The translations under genes and the position numbers were made by a program. Shown piece by piece: positions 1-7,132 of a DNA stretch of 20,535 bases. Numbering within the stretch: the first letter of the stretch is position 1; every line of letters begins with the position of its first letter. This stretch comes from SG-bin9 sp049323835 (lineage in GTDB: Bacteria > Pseudomonadota > Alphaproteobacteria > Rhizobiales > Xanthobacteraceae), in assembly GCA_049323835.1 (NCBI GenBank), contig JBMOOJ010000047.1, positions 1 through 20,535 on the forward strand, read 5' to 3'. The notes under the pieces were generated by a model. That model saw only the letters and a list, made by a program, of their open reading frames with translations. It searched no databases and was not told where the DNA came from.

Positions 1-123
1 AAGCGCTCGTCGGCCGTGCGCTGGAACGTCGCCAGTTCGATCGTCTATGCGTGGGTGATCACCATTCCAGCGTCGGCCGCGATCGCAGCGGCGACCTACT
101 GGATCGTGCAGCTCCTGCACTAG
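1..123 (+). CDS. Inorganic phosphate transporter, PiT family (C-terminal end only)
   Basis: The first 40 codons of the window read in frame to a TAG stop at 121-123 and give a hydrophobic C-terminus. It contains KRSSAVRWNVASSIVYAWV followed by TIPASAAIAA and ends in a last transmembrane helix. The pattern of a basic/RW segment followed by W(V)xTIPAS is typical of the last membrane helix of PiT-family phosphate permeases (PF01384), which carry metal-phosphate with protons across the inner membrane. The 5' part lies outside the window, so length and start cannot be judged. The gene is convergent with the SMR gene only 15 nt away. The family call is from recognition of a short stretch, so it is probable rather than certain. 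Confidence 0.7.
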   Translation, partial: KRSSAVRWNVASSIVYAWVITIPASAAIAAATYWIVQLLH

Positions 124-126
124 CGT

Positions 127-143
127 CCTGAAGCCGGCTCAGG
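127..143. terminator. Small hairpin in the tail-to-tail junction of two convergent genes
   Basis: CCTGA (127-131) and TCAGG (139-143) are perfect inverted arms around a GC-rich centre. The hairpin fills the 15-nt gap between the phosphate-permease stop and the stop codon of the facing SMR gene. No T-tract follows on either strand, so its role as a bidirectional terminator is only inferred from position. Confidence 0.25.
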
Positions 144-453
144 TCACGACCTTCAGCCCGATGATGCCGGCGACAATGAGCCCGATGCAGGCGAGCCGCA
201 TCGCAGTCGCCGGATCACCGAAGAGGTAGATGCCGAGGATCGCCGTGCCGACCGAACCGATGCCGGTCCAGACCGCATAGCCGGTGCCGACCGGGATGGT
301 CTTCAGCGCAATGCCGAGCAGCACCACGCTGGCCGCCATGCTGACCAGCGTCAGCACGGAGGGAACCAGTTTGGTGAAGCCCTCGGTGTATTTCAGGCCG
401 ATGGCCCAGCCGATTTCCATCAGGCCTGCAATAAAGAGGATGGTCCACGCCAT
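139..453 (-). CDS. sugE: SMR-family guanidinium exporter (Gdx/SugE type)
   Basis: A 104-residue protein of four hydrophobic helices, the normal length for small multidrug resistance proteins. The membrane-embedded glutamate essential for proton/substrate antiport is Glu13, in GLMEIGWAIGLKYT. The Trp16 context and the helix-3 segment PVGTGYAVWTGIGSVGTAI match the Gdx (formerly SugE) branch rather than EmrE. Family knowledge: Gdx proteins export guanidinium in exchange for protons as antiparallel dimers in the inner membrane. The ATG at 453 is preceded on the minus strand by GGAG about 8 nt upstream. The gene stands alone, convergent with a phosphate permease and divergent from prfC. No recognisable guanidine riboswitch lies upstream, but a palindrome at 504-519 could be an operator. 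Confidence 0.9.
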   Translation of the reverse strand: MAWTILFIAGLMEIGWAIGLKYTEGFTKLVPSVLTLVSMAASVVLLGIALKTIPVGTGYAVWTGIGSVGTAILGIYLFGDPATAMRLACIGLIVAGIIGLKVVT

Positions 454-503
454 TGGTCTGTCTCCGTTCGATTTCCGCCCTCGATCTAGGGCTTGGGGCA
501 GAA

Positions 504-519
504 AGATGCTAGTGCATCT
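504..519. promoter_or_regulatory. Palindrome in the sugE–prfC divergent region, possible repressor operator
   Basis: AGATGC-TAGT-GCATCT is a perfect 6-bp inverted repeat with a 4-nt centre, about 50 nt upstream of the SMR start codon and 146 nt upstream of the prfC GTG. The size and symmetry suit a dimeric winged-helix (for example MarR- or TetR-type) regulator of the exporter. No regulator gene is adjacent, so this is a positional inference. Confidence 0.4.
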
Positions 520-664
520 AACCGCGGCGGACGCAGAGCGCCATGCCGTGATGCCATGCCTTGGTGCTATGTCTCATGCCGTGTCTTTCGTGCCGGGAAG
601 CCCTTGATCCCGCCGTGTTTCTTTGCGACACGCGGGCCCATCCCGAACTCCTGCGATTCAAGCC

Positions 665-2290
665 GTGACCGATCTCGCCACGTCCTCAACTGCCAGTGCC
701 GCGCCCGCATCCTCGCTGAAGACCGAGGTCGCGCGCCGCCGCACGTTTGCGATCATCTCGCATCCGGACGCCGGCAAGACGACGCTGACGGAAAAGCTGC
801 TGCTGTTCGGCGGCGCCATCAATCTGGCCGGGCAGGTGAAGGCGAAGAGCGAGCGCCGCAACACGCGCTCCGACTGGATGAAGATCGAGCGCGAGCGCGG
901 CATCTCGGTCGTCACCTCGGTCATGACCTTCGAGTTCGATAATCTCGTCTTCAACCTGCTCGATACGCCGGGCCACGAGGACTTCTCCGAAGACACCTAC
1001 CGTACGCTGACCGCGGTCGACTCGGCCGTGATGGTCATCGACGCGGCGAAGGGCATCGAGGCGCGCACGCGCAAGCTGTTCGAGGTCTGCCGCCTGCGCG
1101 ACATTCCGATCATCACCTTTATCAATAAAATGGATCGCGAGAGCCGCGATCCGTTCGACCTGATGGACGAGATCGAAAAGACGCTGGCGCTCGACACCAC
1201 GCCGATGACATGGCCGGTGGGGCGAGGCCGCGATTTCCTCGGCACCTATGACATCGCCACCGGAGGCATCCGCCTGCTCGAGGGAGGCGGTGCGAAGACC
1301 GGCGCAGCCGAGCAGATCGCGATCGAGGAGCTGGGCAGCCGCAACGCCAATCTCGACGTCGCCGCCGTGAAGGAAGAGCTCGAACTGGTGTCCGAAGCGT
1401 GCAAGCCGTTCGAGTTGGATGCGTTCCGCGAAGGCCATCTGACGCCGGTGTTCTTCGGCTCGGCGCTGCGCAACTTCGGCGTCGGCGACTTGCTCGAAGG
1501 GCTCGGCAAGTATGCGCCGCCGCCGCGCGCGCAGGAAGCCGCCGCGCGCAAGGTCGAGGCCGACGAGGCGAAGATGTCGGCCTTCGTCTTCAAGATCCAG
1601 GCGAACATGGACCCGAACCATCGCGATCGGATTGCGTTCGCGCGGCTGTGTTCGGGCAAGCTCACGCGCGGCATGAAGGCGAAACTGGTCCGCACCGGCA
1701 AGCCGATGCCGCTGTCGTCGCCGCAGTTCTTTTTCGCGCAGGACCGCGCGGTGGCCGATGAGGCGTTCGCAGGCGACGTGGTCGGCATTCCCAACCACGG
1801 CAGCCTGCGCATCGGCGATACGCTGACCGAAGGCGAGGACATCGTGTTCGTCGGCGTGCCGTCGTTCGCGCCGGAAATCCTGCGCCGCGTGCGGCTCACC
1901 GACGCGATGAAGGCGAAGAAGCTGAAGGAAGCGCTCCAGCAGATGTCGGAGGAGGGCGTCGTGCAGGTGTTCCGTCCGCGCGACGGCGCCCCGGCGCTGG
2001 TCGGCGTCGTCGGCCAGCTGCAGCTCGACGTGCTGAAGGCGCGGCTCGATGCGGAGTACGGCCTGCCGGTCGACTTCGAGATCAGCGAGTTCTCGCTGGC
2101 GCGCTGGATTTCGTCCGACGACCGCAAGAAACTCGATGCCTTCGTTGCCGCTAACGGCTCGGGCGTCGCCGATGACGTCGATGGCGATCCGGTTTTTCTC
2201 GCGAAGAACGAGTTCTATCTTGGCTATACCCGCGAGCGCGCCGAGGGGATCGAGTTCTCCAACGTTAAGGATGTGAAGAAGAAGGGATAG
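665..2290 (+). CDS. prfC: Peptide chain release factor 3 (RF3 GTPase)
   Basis: RF3 is a translational GTPase that recycles RF1/RF2 from the ribosome after termination. The G domain is clear: P-loop AIISHPDAGKTTLTEKLL near the N-terminus, then the switch region ERERGISVVTSVMTFE, the G3 motif DTPGHEDFSEDTYRTL and G4 FINKMDRE. These are followed by EF-Tu-like domain 2 and the RF3 C-terminal domain. From the GTG at 665 the protein has 541 residues, close to the usual ~530. An in-frame TTG at 623 would add 14 residues with no family resemblance; neither start has a good Shine-Dalgarno. I prefer 665 because only about 20 variable residues then precede the conserved EVARRRTFAIISHPDAGKT. It stands alone in this orientation, with a small hairpin at its stop codon. 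Confidence 0.96.
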   Translation: MTDLATSSTASAAPASSLKTEVARRRTFAIISHPDAGKTTLTEKLLLFGGAINLAGQVKAKSERRNTRSDWMKIERERGISVVTSVMTFEFDNLVFNLLDTPGHEDFSEDTYRTLTAVDSAVMVIDAAKGIEARTRKLFEVCRLRDIPIITFINKMDRESRDPFDLMDEIEKTLALDTTPMTWPVGRGRDFLGTYDIATGGIRLLEGGGAKTGAAEQIAIEELGSRNANLDVAAVKEELELVSEACKPFELDAFREGHLTPVFFGSALRNFGVGDLLEGLGKYAPPPRAQEAAARKVEADEAKMSAFVFKIQANMDPNHRDRIAFARLCSGKLTRGMKAKLVRTGKPMPLSSPQFFFAQDRAVADEAFAGDVVGIPNHGSLRIGDTLTEGEDIVFVGVPSFAPEILRRVRLTDAMKAKKLKEALQQMSEEGVVQVFRPRDGAPALVGVVGQLQLDVLKARLDAEYGLPVDFEISEFSLARWISSDDRKKLDAFVAANGSGVADDVDGDPVFLAKNEFYLGYTRERAEGIEFSNVKDVKKKG

Positions 2291-2308
2291 GCGGGCCTTG
2301 GGCCGCCT
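2289..2308 (+). terminator. GC-rich hairpin at the prfC stop codon
   Basis: AGGCGG (2289-2294) pairs with CCGCCT (2303-2308) across an 8-nt loop, starting inside the TAG stop of prfC. There is no T-tract after it, so termination is possible but unproven; the next gene starts only 56 nt downstream. Confidence 0.3.
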
Positions 2309-2364
2309 CGGCCTTGGGGCTATGCTTGCGTTCGCGGCGGTTTGACTTTCCGCGGATATTGCCC

Positions 2365-2721
2365 ATGCCTGATTTCGATCATCTGTTTGAAGCAGCGATC
2401 GCCGAATGGCCGGAGCGGCTGGATCTGAAGGTCACGGAGTCCGGCCCTGTCTATTTTGTCGAAGGCCTTGCACGGTTGCAGGAGACACTTGCGGCCCGGT
2501 GGATCGGCAAGCCCTCCGGCGTGCTGATGCGCAACATGCACTGGGCCATCTCGGCGGTGGCCAACCGCGCTTTCGAGGCACGCGAGCCGGTGGCGGTTCG
2601 CGAACTCAGCAAGGATGCAATCCGCGCCAAGTTCGAAGCGGACCTCAACAACATCCTCTACCGGCCGCTGAACTGGAAGCCGGCGGACATCGCCGCCATC
2701 AAGCAGTATCTCGCGGCCTAG
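2365..2721 (+). CDS. Conserved-looking hypothetical protein, 118 residues
   Basis: I do not recognise this protein. It is soluble, mildly acidic and has no signal peptide or membrane segment. It starts MPDFDHLFEAAIAEWPERLD and ends with a helix-rich stretch containing NNILYRPLNWKPADIAAIKQY. The in-frame ATG at 2365 is preferred over an ATG at 2314, because the extra 17 residues of the longer form are Arg-rich and unlike the rest and fall in the apparent prfC trailer. Codon use fits the neighbours (G/C at most third positions), which supports real coding. It follows prfC by 74 nt and could be co-transcribed if the hairpin at the prfC stop does not terminate. Confidence 0.65.
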   Translation: MPDFDHLFEAAIAEWPERLDLKVTESGPVYFVEGLARLQETLAARWIGKPSGVLMRNMHWAISAVANRAFEAREPVAVRELSKDAIRAKFEADLNNILYRPLNWKPADIAAIKQYLAA

Positions 2722-2734
2722 TCTGAACTTTCGT

Positions 2735-2763
2735 GCCGATCTGTGGATAACCTGACGATCGGC
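2735..2763 (+). repeat. Inverted repeat after the 118-residue gene
   Basis: GCCGATC (2735-2741) and GATCGGC (2757-2763) are perfect 7-bp arms around 15 nt. It lies 13 nt after the stop of the upstream gene, so it might act as a terminator hairpin, but no T-run follows. The rest of 2722-2996 holds a palindromic repeat at 2856-2897 and no gene I can support. Confidence 0.35.
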
Positions 2764-2855
2764 CGGCGAGCGAGGCAGGCCTCGTCTGCGGCGGGACGCC
2801 GCATCGATCCCCGCCTGAACGAGTTCGAGCCTGACATCATCTGGTCATGATGTTG

Positions 2856-2897
2856 GAGCATGGTCGCGAAAGTGCAACGCGAATCCGCGTCGTGCTC
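2856..2897. repeat. Dispersed intergenic palindromic repeat, degenerate copy
   Basis: Arms GAGCA (2856-2860) and TGCTC (2893-2897) bracket a core that reads GAAAGTGCAACGCG. The same layout, with core AAAAGTGCGACGCG followed by CAAAAGC after the right arm, recurs at 5846-5888. In rhizobial and Bradyrhizobium-like genomes short intergenic palindromes of this type (RIME-like) are abundant; the family name here is my inference from resemblance. Confidence 0.5.
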
Positions 2898-2996
2898 AAA
2901 AGCGGATCGCCACGGATGTAATGGCGGTCTTGCTCGAGCGCCGCTTTCACCACGGGTGAGGGCGGCGTTGGTGTTTTCAGCGACAGGTTTCCGCGA

Positions 2997-3227
2997 TCAC
3001 GTGGCGCCGCGCAGACGGCACGAGGTGTGGCATGTCACCGTGTTGCCGTTCTTGCAGGTCTTGCAGACCTTGACGCAGGCTTCGGCGTTCTTTGGGTCGT
3101 ATGTGGGATAAAGCCCGGCGACGCAGACCTTCTGCTCCGCGGTCAGTTCCTCTTCCTTGGCGCAGCCGCTCGCGACGGCGAACACCGCAAGCGCAGCAGC
3201 ATGGAAGAGTGTCAGGCGTAATCTCAT
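2997..3227 (-). CDS. Small cysteine-rich putative lipoprotein, 76 residues
   Basis: Starting at the ATG at 3227 the product has a basic/hydrophobic leader (MRLRLTLFHAAALAVFAV) ending in ASGC. Cys22 is the probable lipidation site, although the -3 residue is Ala rather than the preferred Leu. The mature part carries six more cysteines (35, 51, 55, 58, 66, 70) in the pattern C-x3-C-x2-C-x7-C-x3-C near the end, within CVKVCKTCKNGNTVTCHTSC. That could form disulfides in the periplasm or bind a metal. I do not recognise the family. A longer in-frame start at 3344 would place the signal sequence internally, so the short form is preferred. It lies downstream of the SRPBCC gene on the same strand, separated by a hairpin. 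Confidence 0.6.
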   Translation of the reverse strand: MRLRLTLFHAAALAVFAVASGCAKEEELTAEQKVCVAGLYPTYDPKNAEACVKVCKTCKNGNTVTCHTSCRLRGAT

Positions 3228-3287
3228 CGGAATCGATGCATTCTTGAGACGCAGCCGACTCACGCGCACATTTGTGAAAGATATGTG

Positions 3288-3323
3288 GCGCGCCAGCCTG
3301 CCGCCAGGCTGATCGGCGCGCGC
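3288..3323 (-). terminator. Strong GC hairpin between the SRPBCC gene and the small lipoprotein gene
   Basis: CAGCCTG (3294-3300) pairs with CAGGCTG (3305-3311) over a 4-nt loop. The stem can be extended, after a short bulge, by GCGCGC on both sides (from 3288 to about 3323). It sits 46-81 nt beyond the stop of the minus-strand SRPBCC gene. The T-tract is missing, so it is a terminator candidate only. Confidence 0.4.
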
Positions 3324-3368
3324 GGCCGATAAACCCTGAGACAAATGCGAGGGTTGTTCGCTAACTGC

Positions 3369-3830
3369 TCAGACCGCTCGGGCGATCTTCAGCGCCTCGA
3401 CGTTCTTCTTGATATTGGCGAGCGCCAGCGCGGCTTCCTCGTCGATGCGGCGAATCTGATCGTCGGTCGGCGGCTTCTTGCGCTGCGGATTGGCGATGGT
3501 CCGTATGAACCGTGTCGCGCCGGCAACATCCTCGCAGGTATAGGTGCAGACGATCGGGCCGATGAAATCCGTGTTCGCCGTGGCCTTCCAGAGCCTCGGT
3601 TGCACGCGATCGAGCACCACCCAGTCGAGCGACACTTCTCCGGTGCGGGTGTGCCATTTCTCGTGGAAGGTTTCGCCTTTCTGAAGTGGCCGGTTCGGGC
3701 TGTCGATGTGATGCGAGGCGGCGATCCATTCCGGCCACGACTGCGGATTGCTGACATAGTCGAGCACTGCGGCGGCCGGAGCATCGATCAGAATATCGTG
3801 GCTGCGCTCGTAGGCGTAAGTGTCTGACAT
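3369..3830 (-). CDS. SRPBCC-family (START/Bet v1-like, polyketide-cyclase-type) protein
   Basis: A 153-residue soluble protein with the hallmark N-terminal layout of the SRPBCC/polyketide-cyclase2 fold. A first strand (YERSHDILIDAP) is followed by an AAAVLDYVSNPQSWPEWI helix, then strands containing GETFHEKWHTRTGEVSLDW and WKATANTDF, and a long C-terminal helix (DEEAALALANIKKNVEALK). The family binds hydrophobic ligands in a deep cavity; substrate and reaction cannot be deduced from sequence. The start at 3830 gives MSDTYAYERS, directly before the conserved first strand. It is divergent from the secreted protein gene at 3972, with 141 nt between them for both promoters. Confidence 0.8.
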   Translation of the reverse strand: MSDTYAYERSHDILIDAPAAAVLDYVSNPQSWPEWIAASHHIDSPNRPLQKGETFHEKWHTRTGEVSLDWVVLDRVQPRLWKATANTDFIGPIVCTYTCEDVAGATRFIRTIANPQRKKPPTDDQIRRIDEEAALALANIKKNVEALKIARAV

Positions 3831-3971
3831 CGCGTTTCCTCGCAGTTCTCGTTGTTGGCGTCAGGTTGGCGGAGCAATTGCGAAGGGTCAAGCTAAGGCC
3901 GGAACAATTGTACGGCTGGCGCCTTTGTGGTTGTCTATTCTTCAAGCGATCCACGCCGGAGATGAGCTGCC

Positions 3972-4475
3972 ATGTCGCGCTTGTGCTTCAATGTTCGTTT
4001 GCTTCTGCTTGCCGTCCTGCTGGGTTCGCCCGCCGGGACCGCTCACGCCGAGGGAGAAACGCGCATCAAGGTCGAATACGGCATTCTGGCGGTCCGGGCG
4101 CCGCCGTCGAATGCCTCAGGCGTTGCCCGGCACAGTTTTTCCATCGTGCTCAAAGCCAACAATCAGATCAGCGAAAGTTATGAGGGTGGCGGCCGTCATC
4201 GCATAACCAAAGAACGTGAGGTTTCACTCGGATCAAGCTCCGATCCGCGCGTGAAGTACCGTGTGGTGGATGCGAATACGATCCAGCGTATCCAGGACAA
4301 CAAGGCCCATATCGCGACATTCACGATCAAGGTCAGCGGATCGTCCTGCACATTGTCCTATGAGGCGAAGCTCAAGCCGGGCGAGACGGAGTATGTCTCG
4401 TTCTCGCAATCGACCGGCAAGATGGAGCGTTATACGAGCTTCACGCTGGCGCACCAGACCTGCACCATCCAGTAA
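3972..4475 (+). CDS. Secreted protein of unknown function, 167 residues
   Basis: The N-terminus is a classical Sec signal peptide (MSRLCFNVRLLLLAVLLGSP, then AGTAHA), with cleavage likely after AHA at about residue 26. The mature part is rich in beta-forming Ser/Thr stretches and has two cysteines (in SSCTLSYEAK and HQTCTIQ) that could form a disulfide. I recognise no domain. The base composition is lower than in neighbouring core genes: 170 of 300 bases at 4081-4380 are G or C (57%), against 206 of 300 (69%) in a der sample at 10081-10380. The ATG at 3972 is preceded by GGAG about 10 nt upstream. It is followed after 23 nt by the TPR gene, probably in one transcript. Confidence 0.7.
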   Translation: MSRLCFNVRLLLLAVLLGSPAGTAHAEGETRIKVEYGILAVRAPPSNASGVARHSFSIVLKANNQISESYEGGGRHRITKEREVSLGSSSDPRVKYRVVDANTIQRIQDNKAHIATFTIKVSGSSCTLSYEAKLKPGETEYVSFSQSTGKMERYTSFTLAHQTCTIQ

Positions 4476-4498
4476 GGCCGAGCTGAGAAAAGCGACAC

Positions 4499-5815
4499 AT
4501 GCCGCATCACGATCGCTATGGCCTGCCGCTCTCAACCGAATCCGACGCAGCTGCGGCGCATTATCGCGAAGGCATCGATCTGGTGCTTGCGGCTTGGCCC
4601 GGTGCGGGCGAGGCGTTCGATGTCGCCATTGCCGCCGATCCGGACTTCGCGCTGGCGCACATCGCACGGGCCCGCGTGCATTTTTTCTACGCCGAGGCGC
4701 AAGCCGCACGCGCCTGCGTGACGAAAGCGCGCGGGCTGGTTGCGCGCGACGGAACAGAGCGTGAGGCAAGCCACGTCGAGGCGCTGGCGCTCGGCATGGA
4801 GGGGCAGCCGGCGAAATCGTTGACGAATGCGCTCGCGCATCTCGATCGATGGCCACGCGACGCGCTGATCCTGTCGCTGCCGCTCGGCGCGTTTGGCCTG
4901 TTCGCATTCTCCGGCATGGCCGATCACGATCAGGCGCGCGTCGATCTCTGCGAGAAACATGCGCGCCACTACGGCGACGACTGGTGGTTTCTCACCTATC
5001 TCGGCTGGTCGCTGACGGAGAACAATGACGTCAAGCGCGGCCGCGCGCTGACGGAGCAGGGCTTCGCGAAACGCCGCGCCAACGCCAATGCCGCGCATGC
5101 GCTGGCGCATGCGATGTTCGAGGATGGCTCGACAGCCGAAGCCGAAGTCATGATCGCGGACTGGCTGCCGGGTTACGATCGTTCCGGCATCCTGCACGGC
5201 CACATCTCCTGGCATCAGGCTTTGGCGGCGCTGGAACATGGCGATGCGGTACGGGCGCTCGCGATCTACAGCGACCGGATCCAGCCGAAGGTGACGACGG
5301 CGCCGCCGATCAATTCGGTGACCGACGCGGCGTCGCTGCTGTGGCGGATGATGGTGGAGGGGCATGTGGTGCCGGCGGATGTCTGGAGCGATGCGGCTGC
5401 GCATGCGGAGCGATCGTTTCCGAATGCAGGTGTGACGTTCGCCGACGTGCATATGGCGCTCGTCGCTGCCGCAACCGGTAATACCGCCGGGCTCGACCAG
5501 CGTATCGCCACGCTGGAGCGGCGGCTGGCCGACGGCAAGCTTGCGGCCGGCGCTGTCGTACCCGCGATCTGCCGCGCCGCGCGAGCATTTGCGGATGGCG
5601 ACTACACGGACTGTGTGCGCACGCTCGCGCCGATGGCGGACGAGGTGGTGCGGATCGGCGGCAGTCATGCGCAGCGCGAGATGATCGAGGACACACTGCT
5701 GATGGCGCTGATGAAGAGCGGCGAGGCGGAGAAGGCGCGGGCGCTTCTCGATCGCCGCTTGCACCGGCGTCCATCATTACGTGATGCGCGGTGGCGGGCG
5801 GCGATCGCAGTCTAG
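4499..5815 (+). CDS. TTC38-like tetratricopeptide repeat protein
   Basis: A 438-residue, helix-rich, soluble protein without signal peptide. Helical pairs with TPR-like spacing begin at about residue 17. The two stretches that made me call the TTC38 family are HALAHAMFEDG (residues 200-210) and HGHISWHQALAALEHG (233-248), the H-A-x-A-H and H-x-x-W-H motifs typical of that family. The segment GLFAFSG (133-139) is also typical. The biochemical function of this family is unknown; conserved histidines hint at more than a scaffold, but that is inference. The ATG at 4499 lies 23 nt after the secreted-protein gene, suggesting co-expression. Codon use is normal for the window. Confidence 0.8.
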   Translation: MPHHDRYGLPLSTESDAAAAHYREGIDLVLAAWPGAGEAFDVAIAADPDFALAHIARARVHFFYAEAQAARACVTKARGLVARDGTEREASHVEALALGMEGQPAKSLTNALAHLDRWPRDALILSLPLGAFGLFAFSGMADHDQARVDLCEKHARHYGDDWWFLTYLGWSLTENNDVKRGRALTEQGFAKRRANANAAHALAHAMFEDGSTAEAEVMIADWLPGYDRSGILHGHISWHQALAALEHGDAVRALAIYSDRIQPKVTTAPPINSVTDAASLLWRMMVEGHVVPADVWSDAAAHAERSFPNAGVTFADVHMALVAAATGNTAGLDQRIATLERRLADGKLAAGAVVPAICRAARAFADGDYTDCVRTLAPMADEVVRIGGSHAQREMIEDTLLMALMKSGEAEKARALLDRRLHRRPSLRDARWRAAIAV

Positions 5816-5845
5816 TCGATTGTCCCCGGCGCGATGCGGCGTGCC

Positions 5846-5888
5846 GCATGATCCGAAAAGTGCGACGCGGTTTCGGATCAGATCATGC
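5846..5888. repeat. Dispersed intergenic palindromic repeat, well-preserved copy
   Basis: Two overlapping inverted repeats are nested here. Outer arms GCATGATC (5846-5853) and GATCATGC (5881-5888) enclose inner arms GATCCGAAA (5850-5858) and TTTCGGATC (5871-5879). The left GATC is shared, so the two stems compete for it. A degenerate relative lies at 2856-2897. It sits between convergent genes. The motif resembles the abundant RIME-like palindromes of Bradyrhizobium relatives. Confidence 0.65.
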
Positions 5889-5894
5889 GCAAAA

Positions 5895-5911
5895 GCTCTG
5901 CTTTGCAGAGC
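5895..5911 (-). terminator. Rho-independent-type terminator for the solute-binding-protein gene
   Basis: Read on the minus strand, GCTCTGC-AAA-GCAGAGC forms a perfect 7-bp stem with a 3-nt loop followed directly by TTTT. It lies 86 nt beyond the TGA of the minus-strand tctC/Bug-type gene and abuts the palindromic repeat. On the plus strand there is no T-run, so it favours minus-strand transcripts. Confidence 0.5.
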
Positions 5912-5996
5912 CGGGACCGTCCCAAATTCAGCGGATGATACGGCCCCGGATCGGCAGCGCGTCATTTCATGCCACGCAGCGTCCGGGGCAAAGGTC

Positions 5997-6962
5997 TCAG
6001 TTGATCTTCACATCCGCCGCCTTGATGACGTCAGCCCAGAGCTTGATTTCGGCGTTGATGCGCGCGCGCAGCTCCTCTGGCGAGGAGGGCGCGGCGTCGA
6101 TCTGCTGAAGTTTCAGTTTTTCGCGCACCTCGGGCTTGCCGAGAATCTCGCGCACATCCGCGTTGATCCTGTCGATCACCTGCCGTGGCGTGCCGGCGGG
6201 CGCGATCAGCGCGTTCCAGGCGTCGGATTCCACATCGATGCCGCTTTCCTTCAATGTCGGTACATCAGGCAGATGCGGCGAACGTTTCGCCGTGGAGACG
6301 GCAAGGATTTTCACTGCGCCAGTGGCGAGCTGCGGCGTCACGGAAATCGCCGGCAGGCATGCGGCCTGTACATCGCCGCGGATGACGGCCGTAACCGCCT
6401 GCGGCGACCCGCCATACGGAATATGCACGAGCTTGGCGCCCGCGCGCTGGGCGATCGCTTCCATGGTGAGGTGCGACAGCGATCCCGCGCCGATTGACCC
6501 GAACGCGACCTTTGTTGGATCGCGTTTCACCAGCGCCACGAACTCGGCGACCGTGTTGACCCCGAGACTCGCCGGGACTACCAGCACACTCGGCAATGTG
6601 GTCAGCATCGAGACTGGAGCAATGTCCTTCGCCGGATCGTAGGGGAGCTTCGAGAACAGCAGCGTATTGATCGCCAGCGGGCCGCCGAGCGAGATGCCGA
6701 TGGTTGAGCCATCAGGTTCGGCCTTGGCGACTGCGTCGGTGCCGGTATTTCCTCCCGCGCCCGTGCGATTTTCCACGACCACATTGATGCCGGGATACTT
6801 CGCCTGCAAATTCTCTGCGAGAATCCGCCCGACGATGTCGGGCGTCGAGCCGGCGGCATAGGGAACGATCAGCCGGACGGGTTTCGTCGGCCAGTTCTGT
6901 GCAGCGGCAGGTACACTCAAGGTGAATGCAAGCGCGGCGGTGAGTGCGAAAATGCGTTTCAT
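5997..6962 (-). CDS. Bug/TctC-family periplasmic solute-binding protein
   Basis: From the ATG at 6962 the product has 321 residues, the normal size for the tripartite tricarboxylate transporter receptor (TctC/Bug) family. A Sec signal peptide (MKRIFALTAALAFTLSVPAAAQ) precedes the family start NWPTKPVRLIVPYAAGSTPDI, with the ligand-binding loop around AGSTPD. Other family marks are VENRTGAGGNTGTDAVAKA, LVHIPYGGSPQAVTAVI and GTPRQVIDRINADVRE. Such proteins usually capture carboxylates for a TctAB permease, but no tctA/tctB gene is nearby, so this is an orphan receptor as in many beta- and alphaproteobacteria. A longer in-frame start at 7004 would put 14 residues before the signal peptide and is rejected. 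The ligand cannot be predicted. Confidence 0.92.
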   Translation of the reverse strand: MKRIFALTAALAFTLSVPAAAQNWPTKPVRLIVPYAAGSTPDIVGRILAENLQAKYPGINVVVENRTGAGGNTGTDAVAKAEPDGSTIGISLGGPLAINTLLFSKLPYDPAKDIAPVSMLTTLPSVLVVPASLGVNTVAEFVALVKRDPTKVAFGSIGAGSLSHLTMEAIAQRAGAKLVHIPYGGSPQAVTAVIRGDVQAACLPAISVTPQLATGAVKILAVSTAKRSPHLPDVPTLKESGIDVESDAWNALIAPAGTPRQVIDRINADVREILGKPEVREKLKLQQIDAAPSSPEELRARINAEIKLWADVIKAADVKIN

Positions 6963-7132
6963 CGGCACTTCATAAAGCTTGTCCCAACGCGGGCCAATGA
7001 CCATTTCATGGACCGCAGACGGCCATTTGGACGCGGCATTGCGTGCCGCACCCCAATAGTGATACCGGGCTATTGGCGAAACACATCGCGGCGTGCCGGG
7101 ACTGTCAATTGGGCTGCGGGGTGGGGGTGACG

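Noticed and set aside
454..664. Guanidine riboswitch upstream of the SMR gene
   Set aside because: Read on the minus strand I saw neither the conserved ykkC-type core nor paired ACGR-loop hairpins of class II nor the class III pseudoknot motif. The hairpin at 504-519 has loop ACTA/TAGT, not ACGR.
686..1798. Long open frame antisense to prfC
   Set aside because: It is a mirror frame of a GC-rich gene. The predicted protein is Arg/His/Leu-rich with no domain and no ribosome-binding site, while the plus frame encodes a complete RF3.
2860..3111. Plus-strand open frame of 83 codons between the orphan gene and the small lipoprotein
   Set aside because: It starts inside the palindromic repeat, has no Shine-Dalgarno and overlaps the lipoprotein gene, whose frame shows a signal sequence and patterned cysteines.
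4532..5764. 410-codon open frame antisense to the TPR gene, and a similar one antisense to der (10205-11362)
   Set aside because: Both arise from the strong third-position GC bias. They lack recognisable domains, and the plus frames are real proteins.
5997..6962. Complete tripartite tricarboxylate transporter
   Set aside because: Only the binding protein is present; no tctA or tctB frame exists on either side within the window.
7043..7132. Extended N-terminus of the NnrU-like protein with CRDCQLGCGVG cysteines
   Set aside because: It looked like a possible metal motif, but family members begin at the MGLALMVLG helix, the ATG at 7133 has a good ribosome-binding site, and the extension is probably leader sequence.
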